A stretch of DNA of 8,970 bases from Desulfobacteraceae bacterium. Its GTDB lineage: Bacteria; Desulfobacterota; Desulfobacteria; Desulfobacterales; SG8-13. The stretch spans positions 1 through 8,970 of the forward strand of contig JARFQH010000008.1 of assembly GCA_029287875.1 (NCBI GenBank). The letters run 5' to 3'. The notes beneath the pieces were generated by a model. That model was not told the origin of the DNA and did no database searches. It worked only from the letters and a program-made list of their open reading frames with translations. Of this stretch, positions 1 to 5,993 are shown in pieces. How positions within the stretch are numbered: the stretch's first letter is position 1; each line of letters opens with the position of its first letter. The translations under genes were made by a program, and so were the position numbers.

Positions 1-1484
1 CAGGCGAAACGCTGGGACTTCTCTTCGAGCTGGCCGAAGAAGCCGGCCTTGCGGACGCCATCGAGAGCATGTTCACGGGTGAGAAAATCAATCAAACCGA
101 AGAGCGCGCCGTTCTGCACGTGGCCCTGCGCAACCGCGAAAACACGCCGATTTTCGTAGACGGACAGGACGTGATGCCCGAGGTCAATGCCGTCCTGGAC
201 AGGATGGAGACATTCTCTCACAAGGTCAGGTCCGGGCAATGGAAGGGCTACACCGGTAAAGAAATCTCTGATGTCGTCAATATCGGCATCGGCGGGTCCG
301 ACCTCGGGCCGGTAATGGTCACCGAATGCCTCAAACCTTATTCCGATAAGCCGGCCGTCCATTTCGTGTCGAACATCGACGGAACTCACATCAGCGAAAC
401 CCTGCGGCACCTGAATCCCGAGACCACGCTCTTCATGATTGCCTCCAAGACCTTTACGACCCAGGAGACCATGACCAATGCCCACACGGCCCGCCGGTGG
501 TTCCTGAACCGCGCCGGGGACACTGCCCATGTGGCTCGGCACTTTGCGGCGCTCTCGACCAACATCGAAAAAGTCGAGGAATTCGGGATCGACCGGGAGA
601 ATATGTTTGTCTTCTGGGACTGGGTCGTTGGGCGCTCTTCGCTGTGGTCGGCCCTGGGGCTCTCTATCGCCTGCGCGATCGGTTTCGAGAATTTTACCGA
701 ACTGCTGCAGGGGGCCAACGACATGGACCGGCACTTCCGAGACTCGCCGTTCGACAAGAACATACCGGTCGTCCTGGCCCTGATCGGGATCTGGTACAAC
801 AATTTCCTCGAGGCCCAGACCGAAGTGATTCTACCCTACGATCAGTACATGCACCGTTTTCCGGCCTACTTCCAGCAGGGCAACATGGAGAGCAATGGCA
901 AGTCGGTGGACCGCAGGGGCAGCCGGGTCGGTTTTCAGACCGGACCGATCATCTGGGGCGAGCCGGGCACAAACGGTCAGCATGCTTTCTACCAGCTGAT
1001 TCACCAGGGGACGAAGCTGATTCCAGCCGACTTTCTGGCGCCGGCGGTCAGCCACAATCCCATAGGCCGGCATCACGACATCCTCCTGTCCAACTTCTTC
1101 GCCCAGACAGAGGCGCTGATGCGCGGCAAAAACCGGGAAGAGGTGGTGGCCGAGCTGCGGAAAGCCGGAAAGTCGGACGAGGAGATTGAAAAGCTGGCGC
1201 CTCACAAAATCTTTGCGGGCAACAAGCCGTCCAACTCCCTATTATTTAGGAAATTAACGCCCCGCACCCTGGGCCGTCTGATCGCCATGTACGAACACAA
1301 GATCTTCGTCCAGGGCGTCATCTGGAACATTTTCAGCTTCGACCAGTGGGGCGTCGAGCTGGGCAAACAACTGGCCGGCAAGATCCTGCCGGAACTCGAA
1401 GACGACGCTCCGGTGGCGTCCCACGATTCATCGACCAATGGACTGATCAATGCCTTCAAGGAGATGAGACGGTTGTCTACCTGA
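1..1484 (+). CDS. pgi: Glucose-6-phosphate isomerase, 5'-truncated by window edge
   Basis: Interconverts glucose-6-phosphate and fructose-6-phosphate in the cytoplasm (glycolysis/gluconeogenesis). The reading frame is open from base 3, before the first visible ATG at 69, and the residues encoded there (GETLGLLFELAEEAGLADAI) match the usual Pgi N-terminal region. By comparison with the ~549-residue E. coli enzyme as I remember it, about 60 residues lie outside the window. Visible family landmarks are the sugar-phosphate loop ASKTFTTQETMTNA (about 435-480), the catalytic-Arg region DWVVGRSSLWSALG (about 616-660), the catalytic Glu in QGNMESNGKS (about 880-905), the catalytic His in TNGQHAFYQL (about 970-1000), and the C-terminal signature FDQWGVELGK with the catalytic Lys (about 1340-1370). 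The similarity to the gammaproteobacterial type is very high throughout. One oddity is that the usual GGRYS around the catalytic Arg reads VGRSS. It lies upstream of gpmA and pyk on the same strand, with no obvious terminator between. Confidence 0.98.
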   Translation, partial: GETLGLLFELAEEAGLADAIESMFTGEKINQTEERAVLHVALRNRENTPIFVDGQDVMPEVNAVLDRMETFSHKVRSGQWKGYTGKEISDVVNIGIGGSDLGPVMVTECLKPYSDKPAVHFVSNIDGTHISETLRHLNPETTLFMIASKTFTTQETMTNAHTARRWFLNRAGDTAHVARHFAALSTNIEKVEEFGIDRENMFVFWDWVVGRSSLWSALGLSIACAIGFENFTELLQGANDMDRHFRDSPFDKNIPVVLALIGIWYNNFLEAQTEVILPYDQYMHRFPAYFQQGNMESNGKSVDRRGSRVGFQTGPIIWGEPGTNGQHAFYQLIHQGTKLIPADFLAPAVSHNPIGRHHDILLSNFFAQTEALMRGKNREEVVAELRKAGKSDEEIEKLAPHKIFAGNKPSNSLLFRKLTPRTLGRLIAMYEHKIFVQGVIWNIFSFDQWGVELGKQLAGKILPELEDDAPVASHDSSTNGLINAFKEMRRLST

Positions 1485-1571
1485 ATGCTGTCCGCACCGA
1501 TGCCGAATCCCTTCCGGCTTTCTGTAAAAGGTCATCGTGTCGGCAGGGCGGCAAGAAGAAAAGGAGCATAA

Positions 1572-2321
1572 ATGAAACAGCTTGTTTTACTGCGCCACGG
1601 CGAAAGCGTCTGGAACAAAGAAAACCGCTTCACCGGCTGGACCGACGTGGCCCTCACCGAACAGGGTACGAGGGAAGCCATGGAGGCCGGTCGGACACTG
1701 AAGAGGGAAGGGTATCGTTTCGATATTGCCTTTACGTCGGTTTTGAACCGGGCTATCAAGACGCTTTGGTTGGTCATGGAAGAAATGGAGTTAATGTGGA
1801 TCCCGGTGCACCGCAGCTGGCGGCTCAACGAGCGCCATTACGGCGCCCTGCAGGGTCTCGACAAGGCCGAGACCGTCGCAAAACACGGCATGGAACAGGT
1901 CCACATCTGGCGGCGCAGCTATGACATCCGGCCGCCGGCCCTGACTCTGGAGGACGACCGCAACCCCGCTAAAGATCCACGTTACGCCGATCTCAGTCCA
2001 AAAGACCTCCCGCTGACAGAATGCCTTAAGGATACGGTGGATCGGTTTCTGCCTTACTGGATCGGCTCCATTGCGCCGGAGGTCAAGGCCGGCAAACGGG
2101 TGTTGATTGCCGCTCACGGCAACAGCCTGCGGGCATTGGTAAAGTATCTGGACAAGGTCGCCGATGATGACATTGTCGGCCTCAATATCCCCACCGGAAT
2201 CCCGTTGGTCTACGAACTAAAGGACGATTTGACGCCGATCGATCACACTTATCTGGGCGACCCCGAAGCGGTTCGCAAGGCCACCCAGGCCGTGGCCGAC
2301 CAATTGAAGAAGACATCCTGA
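1572..2321 (+). CDS. gpmA: 2,3-bisphosphoglycerate-dependent phosphoglycerate mutase
   Basis: Interconverts 3- and 2-phosphoglycerate through a phosphohistidine enzyme, the lower-glycolysis step just before enolase. The 249-residue length is normal for the dPGM family. The phosphohistidine motif LLRHGES is at residues 6-12 (His9), followed by NRFTGWTDV. Arg60 in TSVLNRAIKTLW, the acid/base Glu87 in LNERHYGALQGL, WRRSYDIRPP at 113-122, and the second catalytic His182 in IAAHGNSLRALVKYL complete the site. The ATG at 1572 is preceded by AAGGAG (1561-1566) at a 5-base spacing, which fixes the start. The 87-base gap after pgi shows no intrinsic terminator, and pyk begins 18 bases after the stop, so gpmA and pyk are almost certainly cotranscribed. 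This is the cofactor-dependent enzyme, not the unrelated manganese-dependent GpmI. Confidence 0.98.
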   Translation: MKQLVLLRHGESVWNKENRFTGWTDVALTEQGTREAMEAGRTLKREGYRFDIAFTSVLNRAIKTLWLVMEEMELMWIPVHRSWRLNERHYGALQGLDKAETVAKHGMEQVHIWRRSYDIRPPALTLEDDRNPAKDPRYADLSPKDLPLTECLKDTVDRFLPYWIGSIAPEVKAGKRVLIAAHGNSLRALVKYLDKVADDDIVGLNIPTGIPLVYELKDDLTPIDHTYLGDPEAVRKATQAVADQLKKTS

Positions 2322-2339
2322 ATTCAAAGGGAGGGTGGC

Positions 2340-3770
2340 GTGGCATTTCCCCCTAACAAGACCAAAATCGTTTGCACCATCGGACCGGCCTCCGATTCAC
2401 AGGATATCCTGGAACGCTTGATCCGGGCAGGAATGAACGTGGCCCGTCTCAACTTTTCGCATGGTGATTTTGCCGAGCACCAGGCCGTCATCCGGCGAAT
2501 TCGCGAAGCCTCACGGACCACGGGCCAACGGGTGGCCATCATGGCCGATCTTCCCGGCCCGAAGATCAGGCTCGGCCAGTTTGCTGAAGAGCCGGTCAAA
2601 TTGAGGGTCGGCGACACCTTTACCCTGACCACGGAAGAGATCGAAGGGACCGTCGACCGGGTTTCGGTCACCTTTGCGGAACTGCCGCAGGCCGTGCGAC
2701 CGGGGAACCGGCTTTTTCTGAACGACGGCCTCATTCAGCTCAAGGTGCTGGAATCGGTCGGCAGGGAGGTGCACTGCGAGGTACTGATCGGGGGACAGCT
2801 GAGTTCCCGTAAAGGCCTCAATCTGCCCGGCATCGATTTGGGTATCAGCGCCTTCACCGACCACGACCGGCATTGCCTTGCGTTTGCTCTCGAAAACGGT
2901 GTCGACGCGATCAGCCAATCCTTTGTCGAGAACGCCACCGACATTGCCGCCGTTCGGAAAGCTGCGGCCGATATCGGTCATGATCCTTTCCTGATTGCAA
3001 AAATCGAGCGCTCCGGCGCGCTCGATCATATCGACGATATTCTGCAGGCGGCTGACGGCATCATGGTGGCACGCGGCGATCTGGGGGTGGAGATTCCGAT
3101 CGCGCAGATTGCGATTGTTCAAAAACAACTCATATGGAAAGCCAACCGACTCGGCAAGCCTGTCATCACCGCCACGCAGATGCTCGAGTCGATGACCACC
3201 AACCGCCGGCCCACCCGCGCCGAAGCCACCGATGTCGCCAATGCCGTCCTGGACGGCACCGACGCCGTCATGTTGTCCGGTGAATCGGCCATGGGCCAGT
3301 TTCCGGTGGATGCAGCGGATATGCTGACAACCATTGCCGCGAATATTGAACCCCTGCGGACCGTTTTTCCTGTGCGGGAAGAACTGTCGGCATCCGATCG
3401 AGATAAGGACGTGAGTCTGCCCGACCTGATTGCACGGAGCGTCGTTACCACCTCCCAGCGGATCACCCCCGCCGCCGTAATCGTTCCGACCCACAGCGGC
3501 GCCACCGCCCGCCGCATCACGCGCTTCAGGCTGCCGGTCTGGATTACGGCGGTGAGCAGCTACGAGAAGACCTGTCAGGATCTGCTTTTTTCCTACGGTG
3601 TTTTTCCGGTCTGCGAACCGGAACACCCGACCGACTGGCGGTCCTGGATTCGAAACTGGCTCAAGGTTCAGGAGTTGAGCGGTCAATTGGTGGTGATGAC
3701 CGAAGGCCCGTCCCGCAAACACCCGGAACGGAACAACCGTATGGAAATCGTCAACCTGAAAAAATCGTGA
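2340..3770 (+). CDS. pyk: Pyruvate kinase
   Basis: Transfers phosphate from phosphoenolpyruvate to ADP, giving pyruvate and ATP, the final glycolytic step, in the cytoplasm. It starts with GTG at 2340, preceded by AAAGGGAGGG. An in-frame start here gives the canonical N-terminus KTKIVCTIGPAS (residues 7-18). Further landmarks are MNVARLNFSHG (32-42, substrate- and K+-binding Arg/Asn/Ser/His), the B-domain from about 75 to 160, the active-site motif AKIERSGAL with Lys221 and Glu223, the metal-binding stretch DGIMVARGDLGVE (239-251), ITATQMLESM (276-285) and RPTRAEATDVANAVLDGTD (290-308). The C-terminal allosteric-type domain carries THSGATARRITRFR. At 476 residues it has the short-form length of E. 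coli PykF, without the extra C-terminal phosphoenolpyruvate-transferase-like domain seen in some Gram-positive enzymes. The variant residues SQSFVENATDI (192-202) replace the more common SFVR. It lies between gpmA and a lipoprotein gene. Confidence 0.98.
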   Translation: MAFPPNKTKIVCTIGPASDSQDILERLIRAGMNVARLNFSHGDFAEHQAVIRRIREASRTTGQRVAIMADLPGPKIRLGQFAEEPVKLRVGDTFTLTTEEIEGTVDRVSVTFAELPQAVRPGNRLFLNDGLIQLKVLESVGREVHCEVLIGGQLSSRKGLNLPGIDLGISAFTDHDRHCLAFALENGVDAISQSFVENATDIAAVRKAAADIGHDPFLIAKIERSGALDHIDDILQAADGIMVARGDLGVEIPIAQIAIVQKQLIWKANRLGKPVITATQMLESMTTNRRPTRAEATDVANAVLDGTDAVMLSGESAMGQFPVDAADMLTTIAANIEPLRTVFPVREELSASDRDKDVSLPDLIARSVVTTSQRITPAAVIVPTHSGATARRITRFRLPVWITAVSSYEKTCQDLLFSYGVFPVCEPEHPTDWRSWIRNWLKVQELSGQLVVMTEGPSRKHPERNNRMEIVNLKKS

Positions 3771-3795
3771 ACGTTTGAAGCGGGAGATAGTCAGC

Positions 3796-4425
3796 ATGCT
3801 GCAACGGTCCATCTTGAGAACCATTTTATCAACCGGCCTTCTGCTGACCTTTGTCGCGGGATGCGCCGGTCCGTCGCCACGGTCGAATTATTATCTGCTC
3901 AACGCCTTGCCGGATCAAAAGGCCGGCCAAACGACAACCGCAGCTTCCGACGGCTTGTCGATCGGCATTGGGCCGGTTTCCTTTCCCGGCTATCTGGACC
4001 GACCGCAGATCGTCATTCGATCCGGCCCGAACGAAATCTCTTTTTCCGAGTTCGACCGCTGGGCTGAACCTTTAAAAAACAACTTCACGCGCGTGCTCAA
4101 GGAAGACCTGGTTGAACGTCTAAGGACCGACAATATTTTCGTCTATCCCTGGCCTCCCGAGGCTGTTTTCGAATTCCAGGTTTCGGCCGAGGTGACCCGG
4201 TTCGATGCTCATCCGGGCGACAGTGCCAAACTGGATGTGCAGTGGGTGATATTACGGGCTCACGACAGAGAAGTCATTTTGAGCCGCAAATCATCCTACA
4301 CCGTCGAACTCGATAGATCGGACTATAAAACCATTGCGGCCGCTCAGAGCCGCACAGTGGCCGATTTCAGCCGCGAGGTGGCTGCCGCGGTCACTGAAGT
4401 ATACCGCAGGGAGCACGGGCATTGA
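3796..4425 (+). CDS. PqiC/YmbA-family outer-membrane lipoprotein (ABC transport auxiliary type)
   Basis: This is a 209-residue lipoprotein precursor. The start chosen is the ATG at 3796, because GGGAG (3782-3786) sits 9 bases upstream; an in-frame TTG at 3775 would add seven residues with no comparable site. The N-terminus is a type II signal peptide: a basic n-region, a hydrophobic stretch and the lipobox VAGC with lipid-bearing Cys23. The mature part shows the family pattern: SNYYLLN just after the Cys, then IGIGPVSFPGYLDRPQIV, and FDRWAEPLKNNFTRVLKEDL, typical of the PqiC (DUF330) fold. Known members such as PqiC work with MCE-domain proteins in lipid transport across the periplasm, usually encoded next to MCE and permease genes. 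None of these is in the window; instead this gene follows pyk by 25 bases and is probably cotranscribed with it. Family assignment is firm; partner and substrate are unknown. Confidence 0.88.
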   Translation: MLQRSILRTILSTGLLLTFVAGCAGPSPRSNYYLLNALPDQKAGQTTTAASDGLSIGIGPVSFPGYLDRPQIVIRSGPNEISFSEFDRWAEPLKNNFTRVLKEDLVERLRTDNIFVYPWPPEAVFEFQVSAEVTRFDAHPGDSAKLDVQWVILRAHDREVILSRKSSYTVELDRSDYKTIAAAQSRTVADFSREVAAAVTEVYRREHGH

Positions 4426-4433
4426 ATCGTGCT
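4412..4433 (+). other. Hairpin over the lipoprotein stop codon
   Basis: AGCACG (4412-4417) can pair with CGTGCT (4428-4433) across a 10-base loop that contains the TGA stop of the lipoprotein gene. No T-run follows (the next bases are AAAATTG), so this is not a standard intrinsic terminator. It may attenuate transcription or stabilise the 3' end of the glycolytic transcript, or be chance. Confidence 0.3.
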
Positions 4434-4442
4434 AAAATTGAC

Positions 4443-4472
4443 TTGATTTTATTCAAATACCGGTTGTATAGT
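4443..4472 (+). promoter_or_regulatory. Probable sigma70-type promoter of the cold-shock gene
   Basis: TTGATT (4443-4448) and TATAGT (4467-4472) are separated by 18 bases in an AT-rich patch that contrasts with the GC-rich flanks. The -10 box has one mismatch to consensus. Transcription would start near 4479, giving a leader of about 120 bases before the cold-shock start codon. The alternative TTGACT at 4438-4443 is closer to consensus as a -35 but would need a 23-base spacer. Confidence 0.65.
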
Positions 4473-4488
4473 AGTACTAATCATCGAG

Positions 4489-4511
4489 GGCCCGTCAATT
4501 ACCGTCGGGCC
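4489..4511 (+). promoter_or_regulatory. GC-rich hairpin in the cold-shock mRNA leader
   Basis: GGCCCG (4489-4494) pairs perfectly with CGGGCC (4506-4511) around an 11-base loop, about 10 bases downstream of the predicted transcription start. There is no T-run after it, so it is not a terminator. A stable hairpin near the 5' end of a cspA-type leader could stabilise the mRNA or take part in temperature-dependent folding. The pairing is seen in the sequence; the role is inference. Confidence 0.45.
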
Positions 4512-4599
4512 GGTTTCGCACTGAAGGGAAGATCCATTTGGCCAAGTGGCACCTGCAGTTTGGGACTATGAGAATTTTTTAGGAAAGGAGGGTGTCGTT

Positions 4600-4800
4600 A
4601 TGGCCAATGGAACGGTAAAATGGTTCAACGAAAAAAAAGGCTACGGCTTCATCGAACAGGAAGATGGAACGGATGTATTCGTTCATCACACCGGTATCAA
4701 TGGAACCGGATTCAAAACGCTTGCAGAAGGCGACCGTGTGACCTTTGACGTCGAGAAGGGCCAAAAGGGTCTCGCCGCGGTCAACGTGACTGTCGTTTAG
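4600..4800 (+). CDS. Cold-shock protein, CspA family
   Basis: This is a 66-residue single cold-shock-domain protein, an OB-fold that binds single-stranded RNA/DNA and acts as an RNA chaperone. The whole fold is present: GTVKWFNEKKGYGFI (residues 4-18) carries the RNP1 motif KGYGFI with its nucleic-acid-stacking aromatics, VFVHHTGI (26-33) is RNP2, and LAEGDRVTFDVEKGQKG (41-57) forms the later strands. The start is the ATG at 4600, preceded by the very strong Shine-Dalgarno AAAGGAGGG (4584-4592) at a 7-base spacing; an in-frame ATG at 4546 would add 18 residues foreign to the family. The gene has its own promoter, a leader of roughly 120 bases and its own terminator, so it is monocistronic. 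Regulation through the long leader is likely by analogy with E. coli cspA. Which csp paralogue this is cannot be decided. Confidence 0.97.
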   Translation: MANGTVKWFNEKKGYGFIEQEDGTDVFVHHTGINGTGFKTLAEGDRVTFDVEKGQKGLAAVNVTVV

Positions 4801-4821
4801 ACGTCCCATTTTTTTAAAGAA

Positions 4822-4860
4822 GAGGGCATTTTACCAACTCCGGGTGAAATGCCCTTTTTT
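4822..4860 (+). terminator. Intrinsic terminator of the cold-shock gene
   Basis: GGGCATTTTACC (4824-4835) pairs with 4843-4854 (12 pairs including one G-U) around a 7-base loop, and is followed directly by six Ts (4855-4860). It starts 23 bases after the cold-shock stop codon. This is a strong, canonical Rho-independent terminator. Confidence 0.95.
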
Positions 4861-4902
4861 CATGCCTCGTGCGGTAAATTTTATCCGTTTGGGTTTCGGA
4901 CC

Positions 4903-5742
4903 GTGAAGAAAACGATACGTTTTGCAATGTTTGTGATCCTAATGGTTCTCGGCGCCGGCATAACGCTTGCCGGTGACGGTGGCGATACGGCCGGGCCGTC
5001 GCAGACAGTAGCGACAGACCCCTTAAGCGCGACCTATACGATCGCGGAAAGCGAGATCCGGCTGATCGGTGGTCGCTCCGAACTGCAGGCTGCGCCCGGT
5101 TCAGCCATGCGAACAAAGACGCTGGTGTTCGGTAAACCGGTGTACGGCGATCTAGATGGGGACGGCGACGAGGACGCCGCAGTGATCCTCGTGCAGGATC
5201 CCGGCGGCAGTGGAACCTTTTACTACATAGGGGCCGCGCTCGGCGTAAAAGGCGGCTATCGGGGAACCAATGCCGTGTTGCTCGGTGACCGCGTGGCGCC
5301 GCTGAAGGTTGACATCCGCAATGGCCTCATTTTTATCGACTACCGCGACCGCAGGCCGGAAGAACCGATGGCCATTGCGCCGTCCGTCGGCAAGTCGGCC
5401 TACCTGACCCTCGAGAATGGCAATTTGACGCCCATAAAGCCACTGGAGAAAGGCGAGCAAGTGCTCCAAGGATGGGTTACCATCGGCCATGAGGTTCGAT
5501 CGTTTGCCCCGTGTTCGCAGGCCGACGAGCTTTGGCTCATCGGAAATTCTCCGGCTTTAAGCGCGATTGTGACGGCCTACCGGGAAACGCTGCCAAAGCC
5601 GATACCCTACTCACCCCTTTTCATGGTCCTTGCCGGTAAAGTCACCACGCCGGTGACCAGCGGCTTCGGAACGAAGTACACAGCCGCCTTTTACGCCACG
5701 CAGCTCGTGCGGGCGCCCTCTAAGGGTAGCTGCGATAATTGA
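4903..5742 (+). CDS. Conserved secreted protein of unknown function with Asp-rich calcium-loop-like motif
   Basis: No function is known to me. The predicted precursor has 279 residues from a GTG start at 4903. That start gives a clean signal peptide (KK at residues 2-3, a hydrophobic core and a probable signal peptidase I site after TLA, residue 23); an earlier ATG at 4849 lies inside the cold-shock terminator and is unlikely. The mature protein has DLDGDGDEDAAV at 83-94, spaced like the Ca2+ loop of EF-hand/dockerin/FG-GAP proteins, followed by QDPGGSGTFYYIGAAL, AVLLGDRVAP and PSVGKSAYLTLENG. I recognise this pattern from widespread hypothetical exported proteins of proteobacteria. The C-terminal part (EVRSFAPC, then IGNSPAL, PYSPLFMVLAGKV) resembles a small barrel-like domain often attached to it, with two Cys (in FAPC and the terminal GSCDN) that could form a disulphide. 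The Shine-Dalgarno is weak, with no clear promoter in the 42-base gap. Periplasmic location is inferred. Confidence 0.8.
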   Translation: MKKTIRFAMFVILMVLGAGITLAGDGGDTAGPSQTVATDPLSATYTIAESEIRLIGGRSELQAAPGSAMRTKTLVFGKPVYGDLDGDGDEDAAVILVQDPGGSGTFYYIGAALGVKGGYRGTNAVLLGDRVAPLKVDIRNGLIFIDYRDRRPEEPMAIAPSVGKSAYLTLENGNLTPIKPLEKGEQVLQGWVTIGHEVRSFAPCSQADELWLIGNSPALSAIVTAYRETLPKPIPYSPLFMVLAGKVTTPVTSGFGTKYTAAFYATQLVRAPSKGSCDN

Positions 5743-5905
5743 ACCCTCTCACATAGCCAATATCGATGCACTGCTTTCGCACGCCAAACAGATCATTGTT
5801 TATCGCATTTTTCAAGAAGCCTTCGCTAATATCAGAAAGCACTCTCAGGCAACGCATGTAAAAGTGACGATAACAAAAAAAGAAACCTCCGCCCCGTGCT
5901 GCTGA
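5735..5905 (+). pseudogene. Remnant of a sensor histidine kinase (ATPase N-box fragment)
   Basis: A frame open across bases 5735-5902, overlapping the last bases of the preceding gene in a different frame, encodes IIVYRIFQEAFANIRKHS followed by QATHVKVTITKKE. This is the typical start of the HATPase_c domain in NarL/UhpB-type (HisKA_3) histidine kinases. Those usually read YRIxQEALxNIxKHAxA, with the Mg-ATP-binding N-box residues Glu, Asn, Lys and His. About 47 residues look kinase-like, then the frame runs through a poly-A stretch and ends at TGA (5903-5905). The sensor and dimerisation regions upstream and the D-, F- and G-boxes downstream are missing in every frame I read. It is therefore a truncated, decayed fragment with no start codon or ribosome site of its own. 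The stretch is AT-richer than the flanking genes. Loss by deletion at the 3' end of the secreted-protein gene is an inference. Confidence 0.72.
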
Positions 5906-5909
5906 TTTC
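5875..5909 (-). terminator. Possible weak terminator downstream of the MscS-type channel gene
   Basis: Read on the minus strand, GAAATC (from 5909) can pair with GGTTTC (to 5882) around a GC-rich 16-base loop, followed by seven Ts (5881-5875). It lies about 85 bases after the channel stop codon. The stem is short and includes a G-U pair, so efficiency is doubtful; no better candidate is visible in the convergent gap. Confidence 0.35.
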
Positions 5910-5993
5910 CTTGAACTTGCAAAAACGGCACATTTCTGAATCGGAAACTGATCCGCGCTTTTCATAAAACCATGGATGGGCACTCACTATCCG

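Noticed and set aside
1485..1571. Possible terminator or separate promoter between pgi and gpmA
   Set aside because: No stem followed by a T-run and no convincing -35/-10 pair could be found in these 87 bases.
3775..3795. Upstream TTG start for the lipoprotein
   Set aside because: It sits five bases after the pyk stop without a suitably spaced Shine-Dalgarno, whereas the ATG at 3796 has GGGAG at good spacing and gives a normal lipoprotein signal peptide.
2511..3824. Long open frame of 437 codons on the minus strand opposite pyruvate kinase
   Set aside because: It lies almost wholly antisense to pyk, whose motifs are complete on the plus strand; its translation matches no family I know and looks like a codon-bias shadow of GC-rich coding DNA.
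4489..4511. GC hairpin read as the terminator of the lipoprotein operon
   Set aside because: No T-run follows and it lies downstream of the predicted cold-shock promoter, so it belongs to the leader rather than to a Rho-independent terminator.
4849..4902. Upstream ATG for the secreted protein
   Set aside because: It lies within the stem of the cold-shock terminator and would put 18 extra residues, including Pro and Cys, before the signal peptide; the GTG at 4903 gives the expected n-region.
5720..5983. An 87-codon minus-strand open frame in the convergent gap
   Set aside because: No recognisable domain, no good ribosome site, and the opposite strand encodes a clear histidine-kinase fragment, so the frame is best explained as a shadow of decayed coding sequence.
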